Assembly (NCBI GenBank): GCA_964344765.1
Contig: CAYFOM010000042.1
Location: 1-34,800 of the forward strand
DNA from: JACNIZ01 sp964344765
GTDB taxonomy: Bacteria > Planctomycetota > UBA1135
Length of the DNA stretch: 34,800 bases
Direction: 5' to 3'
A program made the position numbers and the translations under genes. The notes beneath the pieces are model-generated. The model saw only the letters and a list, made by a program, of their open reading frames with translations, was not told the DNA's origin and ran no database searches. Shown here in pieces: positions 22,137-29,631 of this stretch (the stretch's first letter is position 1; every line of letters begins with the position of its first letter).

Positions 22137-24498
22137 CCGTAGTTGTGTAGGTTTGGCCGGCTTGAGTCGGCACGGTGTAGGTTCGCCCGCTACATCGAAC
22201 TTGCACCACACCGCCAACAGAGGAATGAATGTGGAAGGACTGCAGTTTGTGGTCCTTCCATTTCACTCCAAGTTCCAAACCGCCGCGAGTGCGCACGCCG
22301 CTCAGCTCGCCATCGGGCCAGGCAGTTGGAAGTGCGGGCAATAGGTCGATGAAATAACCGCCGTCTCCGCTGCACATGTGATTTTGAACCAGCATTTCCA
22401 AAATGCCATTTGCCGCGCCGAAGTTGCCGTCGATTTGGAACGGCGGGTGCGCGTCGAGCAGGTTGGGGTACATGCCGCCGCCGCGGTATTCGGTTTTGGA
22501 TGATCCAGTTAGGCGGATGAGTTGCTGGATCATTTTGAATGCATGATCGCCGTCGCGCAGACGCGCCCAGAAGTTGATTTTCCATGCACGCGACCAACCG
22601 GTGCCGCCGTCGCCGCGGAATCGTAGGGATTGCTTGGCGGCTTCAAATAGCTTGGGCGTATCCGGCGTGATTTCCGAGCCTGGATGCAAGCCCCACAAAT
22701 GGGAAACGTGGCGGTGTTTGTTGTTGGGGTCGTCCTTGTCTTCCAACCACTCCTGCAACTGACCGTGCTGACCGATTTGATTGGGCGCGATGCGATTCGC
22801 AGTTGCACGAAGCTGCTGACGGAATTCCTCATCCACCTCGAGCACCTCGGCGGCGGCGGTAGTGTTGTGGAACAACTCGCGGATGATTTGGTGATCCATG
22901 GTCGGACCCATGACCAAGCCGCCGGTTTCAGGGGAATTGCTGGGACCGGAGATCAGCCAGGCCTCGCCGTCTGCACCATCGGCGTTGTTTTGGCGCGGGT
23001 CCTCTATTAAGTAATCGAGGAAAAATTGCGCGGCGCCTTTCATTGCCGGGTAAGCCGTTTTGCTCAGAAATTCTGCGTCGCCGCCGTACTGGTAGTGCCA
23101 CCACAAATGCTGACACAACCACGCGCCGCCGGTCGGCCAAATGCCGTGGTTGGAATGATTGATCGGTGCGCAACCGCGCCAAAGATCGAAGTTGTGATGC
23201 GTTACCCAACCACCAGCGCCGTAATGTTCGCGCGCCACGCTTTGCCCGGCTTGCGCCAATTCGCTGACCGCTTGGAACAAAGGCTCGCCGCATTCGGCCA
23301 GGTTGGTCGACTCGGTCAACCAATAATTCATCTCGGTGTTGATGTTGATCGTGTACTTACTTTCCCACGGCGGTTTCAAATGCGGATTCCACAATCCCTG
23401 CAAATTCGCCGGCTGGCCGCCTGGACGACTGGATGCGATCATCAAATAGCGGCCGTATTGAAACAGCAGCGTCGCCAGCGACGGGTCATCGCTTTGCGCG
23501 AATTGCAAAATGCGATCGGCGGTGGGTAGCGCCGCCGCAGTGGTGCTTCCCAAATCCAACTTCACTCGATGAAAGAGATGTTGATAGTCGGTTAGGTGAT
23601 GGGTCAACAACTCTTGGTATTCAAATTTCTTTACCGCACTCAGAATAGAATCGACGCGCACGGGGGCGTCGGCGCTGATGTCTTGATAAGAACGAAAGCT
23701 AGTCGCAGGGGCCAGGATCAACACGGCTTCTTGAGCGCCGACTACGCGGATTTCTTCCGGCCATTCGGGCCGTGAAGATTGCAACTTGCCATTGCTCCTG
23801 ACTTGGAGATCAGCTGCGAGTTTCATCTTGCCGGCGAAGGTGACGTCGCGCGTTGAAAAATCGCCGACCACTCCCGTCATGGACAAGCGGTCCAGCGATT
23901 TGGCTACAACCTGAACTTGCTTGTGCGGGCTGCTGAACCGCGCGGCAAAATTGAGGGCTTCGGGTTCGCTGGCTTTGAGATGAATGACGATGGCCTGGTC
24001 CGGGTGGCTCGCGAACGCGGTGCGCGTGAAGCGGACGCCGTCGACCTCGTAAGTTGTGGATGTCATCGCTTGGTCCAAATCCAACTGGCGGCGATAGTTC
24101 TGCACCGACTCGTGGCCGGGGAATTGAAGAACCAAGTCACCGAAAGGTTGGTAGGCGGATTGCCGCAGCGGATCCGACATGAACTTTTCCATTGCCAGTT
24201 GCTCGGCTTCGCGTTGCTTGCCGGCGAAGAGTAGTTCGCGGATTTTGCCTAAGTGCTCAACCGCGCCTTCACGTGCGTAGTCGTGCGGCTCGCCCGCCCA
24301 CAGCGTGTCGTGGTTGAATTGGAATCGCGCTTCGGCCGTCCCGCCAAAAACCATCGCGCCGATGCTGCCGTTTCCGATCGGCAGCGCCTCCTCCCAACTG
24401 GCGGCGGGTTCTTGATACCAAAGCTGCAGTTGAGCCCCACATGGGCGGGCGAAAACAGAGACCGATGCGATGGCAAGCAGTAGGAGGACGCGACGCAT
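22126..24498 (-). CDS. Secreted GH95-type alpha-L-fucosidase
   Basis: 790 residues if started at the ATG whose first base is 24498, which gives the signal peptide MRRVLLLLAIASVSVFA; the frame is open to 24585. The GH95 order is clear: N-terminal beta-sandwich beginning LWYQEPAASWEEALPIGNGSIG, an (alpha/alpha)6 barrel and a C-terminal beta domain. Catalytic positions by analogy with Bifidobacterium AfcA are Asn385 and Asn387 in TININTEMNYW, Glu524 in GPSNSPE, and Asp690 in FQIDGNFG. The family cleaves alpha-1,2-fucosides by inversion, and some members act on galactosides. An ArsR-like regulator is divergent next to it. No good Shine-Dalgarno is seen at 24498. It ends overlapping FG-GAP gene 3 by 11 bases. 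Confidence 0.92.
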   Translation of the reverse strand: MRRVLLLLAIASVSVFARPCGAQLQLWYQEPAASWEEALPIGNGSIGAMVFGGTAEARFQFNHDTLWAGEPHDYAREGAVEHLGKIRELLFAGKQREAEQLAMEKFMSDPLRQSAYQPFGDLVLQFPGHESVQNYRRQLDLDQAMTSTTYEVDGVRFTRTAFASHPDQAIVIHLKASEPEALNFAARFSSPHKQVQVVAKSLDRLSMTGVVGDFSTRDVTFAGKMKLAADLQVRSNGKLQSSRPEWPEEIRVVGAQEAVLILAPATSFRSYQDISADAPVRVDSILSAVKKFEYQELLTHHLTDYQHLFHRVKLDLGSTTAAALPTADRILQFAQSDDPSLATLLFQYGRYLMIASSRPGGQPANLQGLWNPHLKPPWESKYTININTEMNYWLTESTNLAECGEPLFQAVSELAQAGQSVAREHYGAGGWVTHHNFDLWRGCAPINHSNHGIWPTGGAWLCQHLWWHYQYGGDAEFLSKTAYPAMKGAAQFFLDYLIEDPRQNNADGADGEAWLISGPSNSPETGGLVMGPTMDHQIIRELFHNTTAAAEVLEVDEEFRQQLRATANRIAPNQIGQHGQLQEWLEDKDDPNNKHRHVSHLWGLHPGSEITPDTPKLFEAAKQSLRFRGDGGTGWSRAWKINFWARLRDGDHAFKMIQQLIRLTGSSKTEYRGGGMYPNLLDAHPPFQIDGNFGAANGILEMLVQNHMCSGDGGYFIDLLPALPTAWPDGELSGVRTRGGLELGVKWKDHKLQSFHIHSSVGGVVQVRCSGRTYTVPTQAGQTYTTTVME

Positions 24499-24544
24499 GC
24501 CAAACCATAAATCGAATCCGTGTCGATCGCACATTTTGCGCATG

Positions 24545-24572
24545 TTGAAAATTTCTAATATTTTTCTACAAT
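24545..24572 (+). promoter_or_regulatory. Sigma-70-type promoter of the ArsR-like regulator
   Basis: TTGAAA (24545-24550) and TACAAT (24567-24572) are separated by 16 bases in an AT-rich stretch. Transcription would begin about 7 bases after the -10, which is the GTG start at 24579, and there is no Shine-Dalgarno, so the mRNA is probably leaderless. Confidence 0.6.
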
Positions 24573-24578
24573 GATTCG

Positions 24579-25160
24579 GTGGCACGCAAACGTATCAAAA
24601 CCCAGCGACTGGATCAGCAAGCCCAAATCAAGGCTCTGCGTTCGGCGGTTCGACAAGAACTGATCGACGCGTTGCAAGCATCGGGCCCGTGCTCGATCGC
24701 CAAATTGGCGCAAATCACCGGTCGCGCACCAGATTCCCTCTACTACCACATGCGCACGCTGCACCAGGTCGGCTTGATTCGCGAGGTTGAAGTCCGTCAG
24801 ACTTCGAGCCGCGAGGAAGTGATTTGGGACGTGGTCGCCAAGCAGTACCGCCTTCCCGGCAACACCATTCAAGCGGTGGATAGCGTCGCCGACATGATGG
24901 AAGGCGCGTTGAAATTGGCAATGCGCGATTTGCGTCGCGCCATCGAGAGCGGCAACACCGTCATTCGCGGGCCTAAGCAAAACGTCACCGGTGGTCGTCA
25001 TAAAGCGTGGCTGTCACGCGATGAATTGGATCGAGTTTTTGATTTGCTGACGGAAGTAAGGGAAATCTTTCACAACGCCGAACCGGGTCCGGATCGGCAT
25101 CTGACCACTTACGGCATCGTGGTATGCCCAGTGGAAGCCACTCAGCGAACTCGCAATTAA
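24579..25160 (+). CDS. ArsR-like winged-helix transcriptional regulator
   Basis: 193 residues. A basic N-terminus (MARKRIKTQRL) leads into a winged helix-turn-helix (about 22-85) with VRQELIDALQASGPCSIAKL and the recognition region APDSLYYHMRTLHQVGLI, then a wing with REEVIWDVV. The C-terminal half is helical and lacks the metal-binding CxC of ArsR metal sensors, so the signal is unknown. The YYHMRTL phrase is typical of the HTH_20 / ArsR group. The GTG at 24579 follows a promoter so closely that a leaderless transcript is expected. It faces the fucosidase gene across 80 bases and precedes the aspartic protease by 5 bases, suggesting control of both. Confidence 0.8.
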   Translation: MARKRIKTQRLDQQAQIKALRSAVRQELIDALQASGPCSIAKLAQITGRAPDSLYYHMRTLHQVGLIREVEVRQTSSREEVIWDVVAKQYRLPGNTIQAVDSVADMMEGALKLAMRDLRRAIESGNTVIRGPKQNVTGGRHKAWLSRDELDRVFDLLTEVREIFHNAEPGPDRHLTTYGIVVCPVEATQRTRN

Positions 25161-25165
25161 TCCTG

Positions 25166-26710
25166 ATGAAACGACTTCTTTTCGCGATTCTCACTCTTGG
25201 GCTCGGGCTAATGAGCAGCTCGGCCCTCGCCCAAGAAGCCGCCAGCAATGCCAAGCCGACTTTGGAATTCGTGCTCGACCAAGTGCGCGCGCAAACCGGA
25301 TTAAGCGGCTTGGAATCCGGGCAGGCGATGTCGATGGAAGGAAGCATTCAATTCCTTGGCAAAGACGCTGACTGGAGCTTGGTGTTCGATAACCAAGGCC
25401 GCTTCCTGTCCAAAATTGAAGGCAAGTTGCCGATGTCGATCGGCTTCGACGGCACCACCGCGTGGGAGCGCGATTGGACGGATCTTCCCCAGGCGTTGAT
25501 CCTCGGCGACCGCGATAACAAGTTGGTTGCTGCATGGATGATGAGTGGTGCGTGGGTTTTTCTTGAGGATGAGCTGCGTCTGAGTTTGGGTGAATCCACC
25601 ACGGACGGTGGCACTCAAATCGATTTCACTGTCGGCGATCACGGTTATTCCGGGACCATTAGTTTGGACTCCCAAACTTGGCTACCAAAGCGCGTGACCT
25701 ATGGTTTTGCCCCCGACCGTGAAGCTATCGAATTCGCGGATTGGAAAAAGATGTCGGGCATGAAAGTGGCGACGTCGATTGAAACCGAAGTGGGCGTGTC
25801 GGTGATCGAATCCGTTCAATTGCACAAGAGCAATTCAAAGACTTATGCGCCGCAACTGGGGCGGCCGAGTGATACGCAATTTGACTCCACCATCGCCGCC
25901 GACCTTGAGGTCAAGCGCGTGCCCAGTGGTCATTTGTTGGTCAAGCCCAAAGTCAATGGCCAGGACGTCGGCTGGTTCATTTTTGATACTGGCGCGGGTG
26001 CCAATTGCGTATCCACCCACTTGGTTGAGAAGCTTGCATTGGAGGAAGCAGGCACCATTAAAGCCAAAGGAATTGGCGGCACGCAAATGTCGCCGCTTTT
26101 CCGCGGTGAAAAACTTACGTTGGGCCCAGTCACGTTCTCCGATCCCATCATGTTGGGTCTGGATCTGGCATTCCTCGAACCGCACTTCGGCGTGCCGATC
26201 GGCGGCATTGTTGGCTACGGTTTGTTGGCGCGTTGCGTGACCGATTTGGACGTCTCGCAATCCAAAATCGCGCTTTACGATCCGGACCAATACAAGCTGC
26301 AAAGCGGAACTTGGGTCGATGCGCTGATCTACCAACGCCACCCGTGCGTGCGCGGATCCATTGAAGGCACTCCAGGCTTATTCCTCATCGACACCGGCGC
26401 GGCCGGCGAGTTGCCGGTTTCCATTCACTACCACGCGGTCAAGCAATGGAAAATGCTGAACGGACGCGAAGTGACCGATTCCGAATCCGGTGGCGTCGGC
26501 GGAACGGTGAAGACTAAGGCCGGAACGTTGAGAAGCGTGACCATTGGCGGACGTGAGTGGAGTCAAGTACCGGCGAGTTTTGCGCTGGAAGATAAAGGCG
26601 CTTTCGGCAATCGATATACCGACGCGAATATTGGAAACACCATGTTTGAAGACTATCGCTTCATCTTGGATTACCCGAACCGCCGCTTGGCTTTGGCAAA
26701 ACGCAACTAG
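25166..26710 (+). CDS. Secreted retropepsin-like aspartic protease with LolA-like N-terminal domain
   Basis: 514 residues from the ATG at 25166; the frame runs further upstream but the signal peptide begins here (MKRLLFAILTLGLGLMSSSA, cleavage near LAQ). Residues about 30-240 form a beta-rich domain resembling outer-membrane lipoprotein-carrier-like proteins (WSLVFDNQGRFLSKIEG, FDGTTAWERDW). Two aspartic protease lobes follow, each with a catalytic motif: F-D274-T-G-A and I-D409-T-G-A. GGIVGYGLL in the first lobe is the expected flap-side element. Both active-site aspartates are therefore in one chain, as in pepsins. It lies 5 bases after the ArsR-like gene. The target is unknown. Confidence 0.83.
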   Translation: MKRLLFAILTLGLGLMSSSALAQEAASNAKPTLEFVLDQVRAQTGLSGLESGQAMSMEGSIQFLGKDADWSLVFDNQGRFLSKIEGKLPMSIGFDGTTAWERDWTDLPQALILGDRDNKLVAAWMMSGAWVFLEDELRLSLGESTTDGGTQIDFTVGDHGYSGTISLDSQTWLPKRVTYGFAPDREAIEFADWKKMSGMKVATSIETEVGVSVIESVQLHKSNSKTYAPQLGRPSDTQFDSTIAADLEVKRVPSGHLLVKPKVNGQDVGWFIFDTGAGANCVSTHLVEKLALEEAGTIKAKGIGGTQMSPLFRGEKLTLGPVTFSDPIMLGLDLAFLEPHFGVPIGGIVGYGLLARCVTDLDVSQSKIALYDPDQYKLQSGTWVDALIYQRHPCVRGSIEGTPGLFLIDTGAAGELPVSIHYHAVKQWKMLNGREVTDSESGGVGGTVKTKAGTLRSVTIGGREWSQVPASFALEDKGAFGNRYTDANIGNTMFEDYRFILDYPNRRLALAKRN

Positions 26711-26722
26711 CCTTCACTGCGA

Positions 26723-27859
26723 TTAACCAAACATCTGCGTCCAATGACTCTTAAACCGCCCCAGTCCGACGCGACTGTGATTGCCCATCATGTTGCGATG
26801 GTGGCCGGGGCTGTACCACCAGGCTTGGATCGCGCCTAAACCGGTCTGCTGACCAAAGGCGATGTTTTCGGCGCCGCCGCTGGTGCCGGCTTTGGCAGCG
26901 CGATCACTGGGCGACTTTTTGCCGGGCACCGGCGATTCGTGCGCAAAGAAGTCGTGCTCAACCATGTCTTGCGAATGACCGCGTCCGGCGTCGCAAAGTT
27001 TGAGGTCAACGCGTAACGCGTTCAGTCCGGCGCGTACCCGAATGCGATTCAAATCTATGATGCCGGCGACTTCTTCCGCATCCAATTTTTTGAAATCCGC
27101 TTCGTTGGCAAGGATGACCTTACGATCCTTCTCCGGCATCACCGTCGCCAACCGCGCCGCACGATCCAGTGCAAGAAATGCCTCGGTTTCATATTGAGTT
27201 GGATCCGGCGGTGTTTTTTTCACGTATGACTTACCGCCCCACTTTTTTGGATCCTTCAACAACTCCTCGCGCGCGCCGACCAAGTAGTCGTGCACCAACA
27301 GCAAGTCGTCGAGCTCGAGCACCAACTCATCCCACCGCTTTTCCAACTTTGGCGCCGACTCCCAAACTTCAAAAACGTCGACGTCCATGATTAGCTGAAT
27401 TTCCTCGTGCGCTTTATCGCATATTTCTTTCACCTGCGCTTTAGACAGATCCTTATGGCGGCTGGTCTTCAACCACTTCGCGCGCAACTCATCCAGCTTC
27501 TTCAGCGCCGACTTATCCATTCGCGACTTGGCCACCTTCGCCGCCGCCTTTTCAAACTCTTCCAGCAGCCGCGCCCAATCTTTGTTGAACGACGCATCCA
27601 GACTCTGGCAACTCTTCGCCAAATGCTTGGCCAACTCGGCACACGCATCCGGTCCGCTGGTCAGCAGCGTATCCATCGCGTCGATCTTTTCATGCCACGG
27701 AAGCTTGCGCGCCTTCAACGCGCGCACGGCGGCGACGACTTCCTCGTCCACCGGGTCCTGAAGCCGCTCGGCAAACGAAACACTGCTGTAGCCGGCGGCG
27801 GTCGCAATGGGGAGACCACAACCGAACACCAACAGCAGAACTCGAGCAGTGGCAGGCAT
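26723..27859 (-). CDS. Secreted CAP-domain (SCP/PR-1-like) protein with helical N-terminal region
   Basis: 378 residues from the ATG whose first base is 27859. The signal peptide is MPATARVLLLVFGCGLPIAT. Residues about 35-250 are highly charged and helical (EEFEKAAAKVAKSRMDKSAL, KHKDLSKAQVKEI), probably a coiled-coil spacer. The C-terminal CAP domain (about 270-378) has NRIRVRAGLNALRVDLKLC, HSQDMVEHDFFAHESP, GAENIAFG and SPGHHRNMMGNHSRVGLG, including the usual His and Glu cavity residues. The frame continues open to 28861, but that part is antisense to FG-GAP gene 4. CAP proteins bind lipids or glycans or act on walls; the role here is unknown. TAGAAT (27865-27870, minus strand) lies 5 bases before the start. 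Confidence 0.82.
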   Translation of the reverse strand: MPATARVLLLVFGCGLPIATAAGYSSVSFAERLQDPVDEEVVAAVRALKARKLPWHEKIDAMDTLLTSGPDACAELAKHLAKSCQSLDASFNKDWARLLEEFEKAAAKVAKSRMDKSALKKLDELRAKWLKTSRHKDLSKAQVKEICDKAHEEIQLIMDVDVFEVWESAPKLEKRWDELVLELDDLLLVHDYLVGAREELLKDPKKWGGKSYVKKTPPDPTQYETEAFLALDRAARLATVMPEKDRKVILANEADFKKLDAEEVAGIIDLNRIRVRAGLNALRVDLKLCDAGRGHSQDMVEHDFFAHESPVPGKKSPSDRAAKAGTSGGAENIAFGQQTGLGAIQAWWYSPGHHRNMMGNHSRVGLGRFKSHWTQMFG

Positions 27860-27864
27860 ACCGG

Positions 27865-27870
27865 ATTCTA
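27865..27870 (-). promoter_or_regulatory. -10-like TAGAAT of the CAP gene
   Basis: One mismatch from TATAAT, 5 bases before the ATG on the minus strand, with no Shine-Dalgarno and no clear -35. It would give a leaderless or nearly leaderless transcript. Confidence 0.4.
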
Positions 27871-27902
27871 CTGGGATTTCTCCGGGAATTCCCCAATCCC
27901 GC

Positions 27903-27931
27903 CCCCTAGTTCCGGCAGTTAGTAATACATT
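27903..27931 (+). promoter_or_regulatory. Promoter-like footprint CCCCTA-17-TACATT before FG-GAP gene 4
   Basis: CCCCTA (27903-27908) and TACATT (27926-27931) are 17 bases apart, and the ATG comes 6 bases later. The same two hexamers at the same spacing precede the duplicate FG-GAP gene 5, while the spacers have diverged. Conservation of just these elements suggests they are the promoter. Confidence 0.6.
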
Positions 27932-27937
27932 GGATAT

Positions 27938-29458
27938 ATGAAATCCATCCCCTTCCTGTCTCTCCCCTTTTTGCTTTTTGCCAGCGCGGCCGATGCGCAA
28001 TCGCCTCACGTCATTCGCTCGCACCAGCAAGGACCCGACTCGGGCATCTATTCCGCCGCCGCCGGCGATTTGAATCAGGATGGCTATTCCGATTACATCC
28101 GGAATACCGACGGCACCGCAAACGCCTATTCCGGGTTGGACGGAAGCGTCATTCGCACGTACAACGCCACGCCGGATTTCAACGGCTTTGCGCGCGTCGG
28201 CAAGATCGTTTGCTTGGGCGACGTCACCGGCGATCACATTCCTGACTTCGCTTGGAGCAATCCTTACTTTGATACCGCGGCGATGAATGACGTCGGTTTG
28301 GTTGAGGTTGTGTCCGGCGTCAATGGCCGAATTCTTTGGCAAGGCTTGGGCCCGGCCGACGGCGCAAATTGGGGTTACAGCTTGTCGAATGCGGGCGACA
28401 TCAACGGCGATGGCAAAGATGATTTGATGATTGGTTCCGGCACAGCTCCCGGTAGTGGCCAAGTCATCATCTACTCCGGTGCAAACGGTTCGGTAATCGC
28501 CGACCACCTCGGCACCGACATGAGTGACGGTCGCTTCGGCCATGCTGCTTCGGGAGTTGGCGATGTCAACCTGGATGGTTTTGATGATTACATCATCGGT
28601 GCATACACCGACTCCGCCAATGGCTCGAACGCCGGCATGGCGCGCGTTTATTCCGGCGCCGACCAATCGATGATTTACGAATACCTCGGCGCGGTCGCCG
28701 ACGATCGCTACGGCATCGACGTAACCGGTGGCATGGACGCCGACGGCGACGGAACTCCCGACTTTGCCGTACTTGCTGATTACGGTTCCATCCACGGCAA
28801 CCTGGAAGCGATTTACATGTACTCCGGAGCCACCGGCGCCTTGTTGTGGCAAGTGGATCAATCAGGTTTTTTGCACACCGCAGGCAGCCCGCAATTCGTC
28901 GGCGATGTCAATGGTGATGGCTACGACGACCTCGCCGCATGCGCAGGCCCGTGGAGCCAAGTCAACATTCACTCCGGGCTGGATGGTTCGGTGCTGTATC
29001 TGCTGACCGATCCTGCTTCCAACATGAACTACCTGCCCGCTTACCTCGGCGACGTCGACGGCGACGGCATGGATGACTTTTCGCTGGGCGGCAAGGATGG
29101 CAACAATTACACCTTCATCAAGGTTTACGGTAGTGGTTTGACCGACCGCACACTGGACTTGCAGTGCACCGATCCGTTTGTAGGCGGCAGCGCAGTTCCG
29201 TCAGTTTGCTACGGCTCGGTGTCCGGCCAAATCGTCAGCCTGTTTGTAGGCTTCGGCCACGGTCGCCACTTCGACGCCACCCATGGCACTTACGATTTGA
29301 TCAACCCGGTACTCGCCGCCCAAGACGCGACCAATCTCAACGGCACCGCGTGGTTCAACACATTCATTCAACCGCAGTACATCGGTTGGGCGATTTACCT
29401 GCAAGCCGGCGACGCGTTGGGCAACCGCTCGAACGTGGTTTACCGCGTGGTTCAATAA
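27938..29458 (+). CDS. Secreted FG-GAP beta-propeller protein 4 (family B)
   Basis: 506 residues. Signal peptide MKSIPFLSLPFLLFASAADA, then QSPHVIR. Seven blades with Ca-binding loops are visible: GDLNQDGYSD, GDVTGDHIPD, GDINGDGKDD, GDVNLDGFDD, GMDADGDGTPD, GDVNGDGYDD and GDVDGDGMDD. Unlike family A, the last blade keeps its loop. The C-terminal domain (about 400-506) has two Cys (CTDPF and SVCYG), GHGRHFDATHGTYDLINP, and ends with GWAIYLQAGDALGNRSNVV, distinct from family A. The product should be secreted and probably binds a glycan or protein partner. The start lies 6 bases after a -10-like TACATT with no Shine-Dalgarno. It is the first of a tandem pair. Confidence 0.9.
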   Translation: MKSIPFLSLPFLLFASAADAQSPHVIRSHQQGPDSGIYSAAAGDLNQDGYSDYIRNTDGTANAYSGLDGSVIRTYNATPDFNGFARVGKIVCLGDVTGDHIPDFAWSNPYFDTAAMNDVGLVEVVSGVNGRILWQGLGPADGANWGYSLSNAGDINGDGKDDLMIGSGTAPGSGQVIIYSGANGSVIADHLGTDMSDGRFGHAASGVGDVNLDGFDDYIIGAYTDSANGSNAGMARVYSGADQSMIYEYLGAVADDRYGIDVTGGMDADGDGTPDFAVLADYGSIHGNLEAIYMYSGATGALLWQVDQSGFLHTAGSPQFVGDVNGDGYDDLAACAGPWSQVNIHSGLDGSVLYLLTDPASNMNYLPAYLGDVDGDGMDDFSLGGKDGNNYTFIKVYGSGLTDRTLDLQCTDPFVGGSAVPSVCYGSVSGQIVSLFVGFGHGRHFDATHGTYDLINPVLAAQDATNLNGTAWFNTFIQPQYIGWAIYLQAGDALGNRSNVVYRVVQ

Positions 29459-29504
29459 ACAACTCCGCTGACGGAAGCGTTTCCGGATGATTTGAAATCC
29501 AAGG

Positions 29505-29541
29505 GAGTTTGATTTTGAGACAGAGTCCCAAAATCAAACTC
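29505..29541. terminator. Long perfect hairpin between FG-GAP genes 4 and 5
   Basis: GAGTTTGATTTTG (29505-29517) pairs without mismatch with CAAAATCAAACTC (29529-29541); the 11-base loop can add GAC/GTC pairs. No T run follows, so it may be a bidirectional transcription stop, an RNA-stabilising hairpin or a small mobile repeat unit rather than a standard terminator. The surrounding 173-base gap has no gene. Confidence 0.55.
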
Positions 29542-29596
29542 TGCGGACCTCTCCTGGATTCCTGGCAATTAATCTTTATTAATTTTCCCTCCCTTC

Positions 29597-29625
29597 CCCC
29601 TAATTAACTCAAAAAAGCATACATT
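29597..29625 (+). promoter_or_regulatory. Promoter-like footprint CCCCTA-17-TACATT before FG-GAP gene 5
   Basis: CCCCTA (29597-29602) and TACATT (29620-29625) are 17 bases apart, with the ATG 6 bases after the second, exactly as before FG-GAP gene 4. No Shine-Dalgarno is present. Confidence 0.6.
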
Positions 29626-29631
29626 GAAAAT

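Noticed and set aside
27860..28861. Long minus-strand extension of the CAP gene (712 residues in total)
   Set aside because: The extra part is antisense to FG-GAP gene 4; repeated GAY-GGY codons leave the complement free of stops. Signal peptide and composition put the start at 27859.
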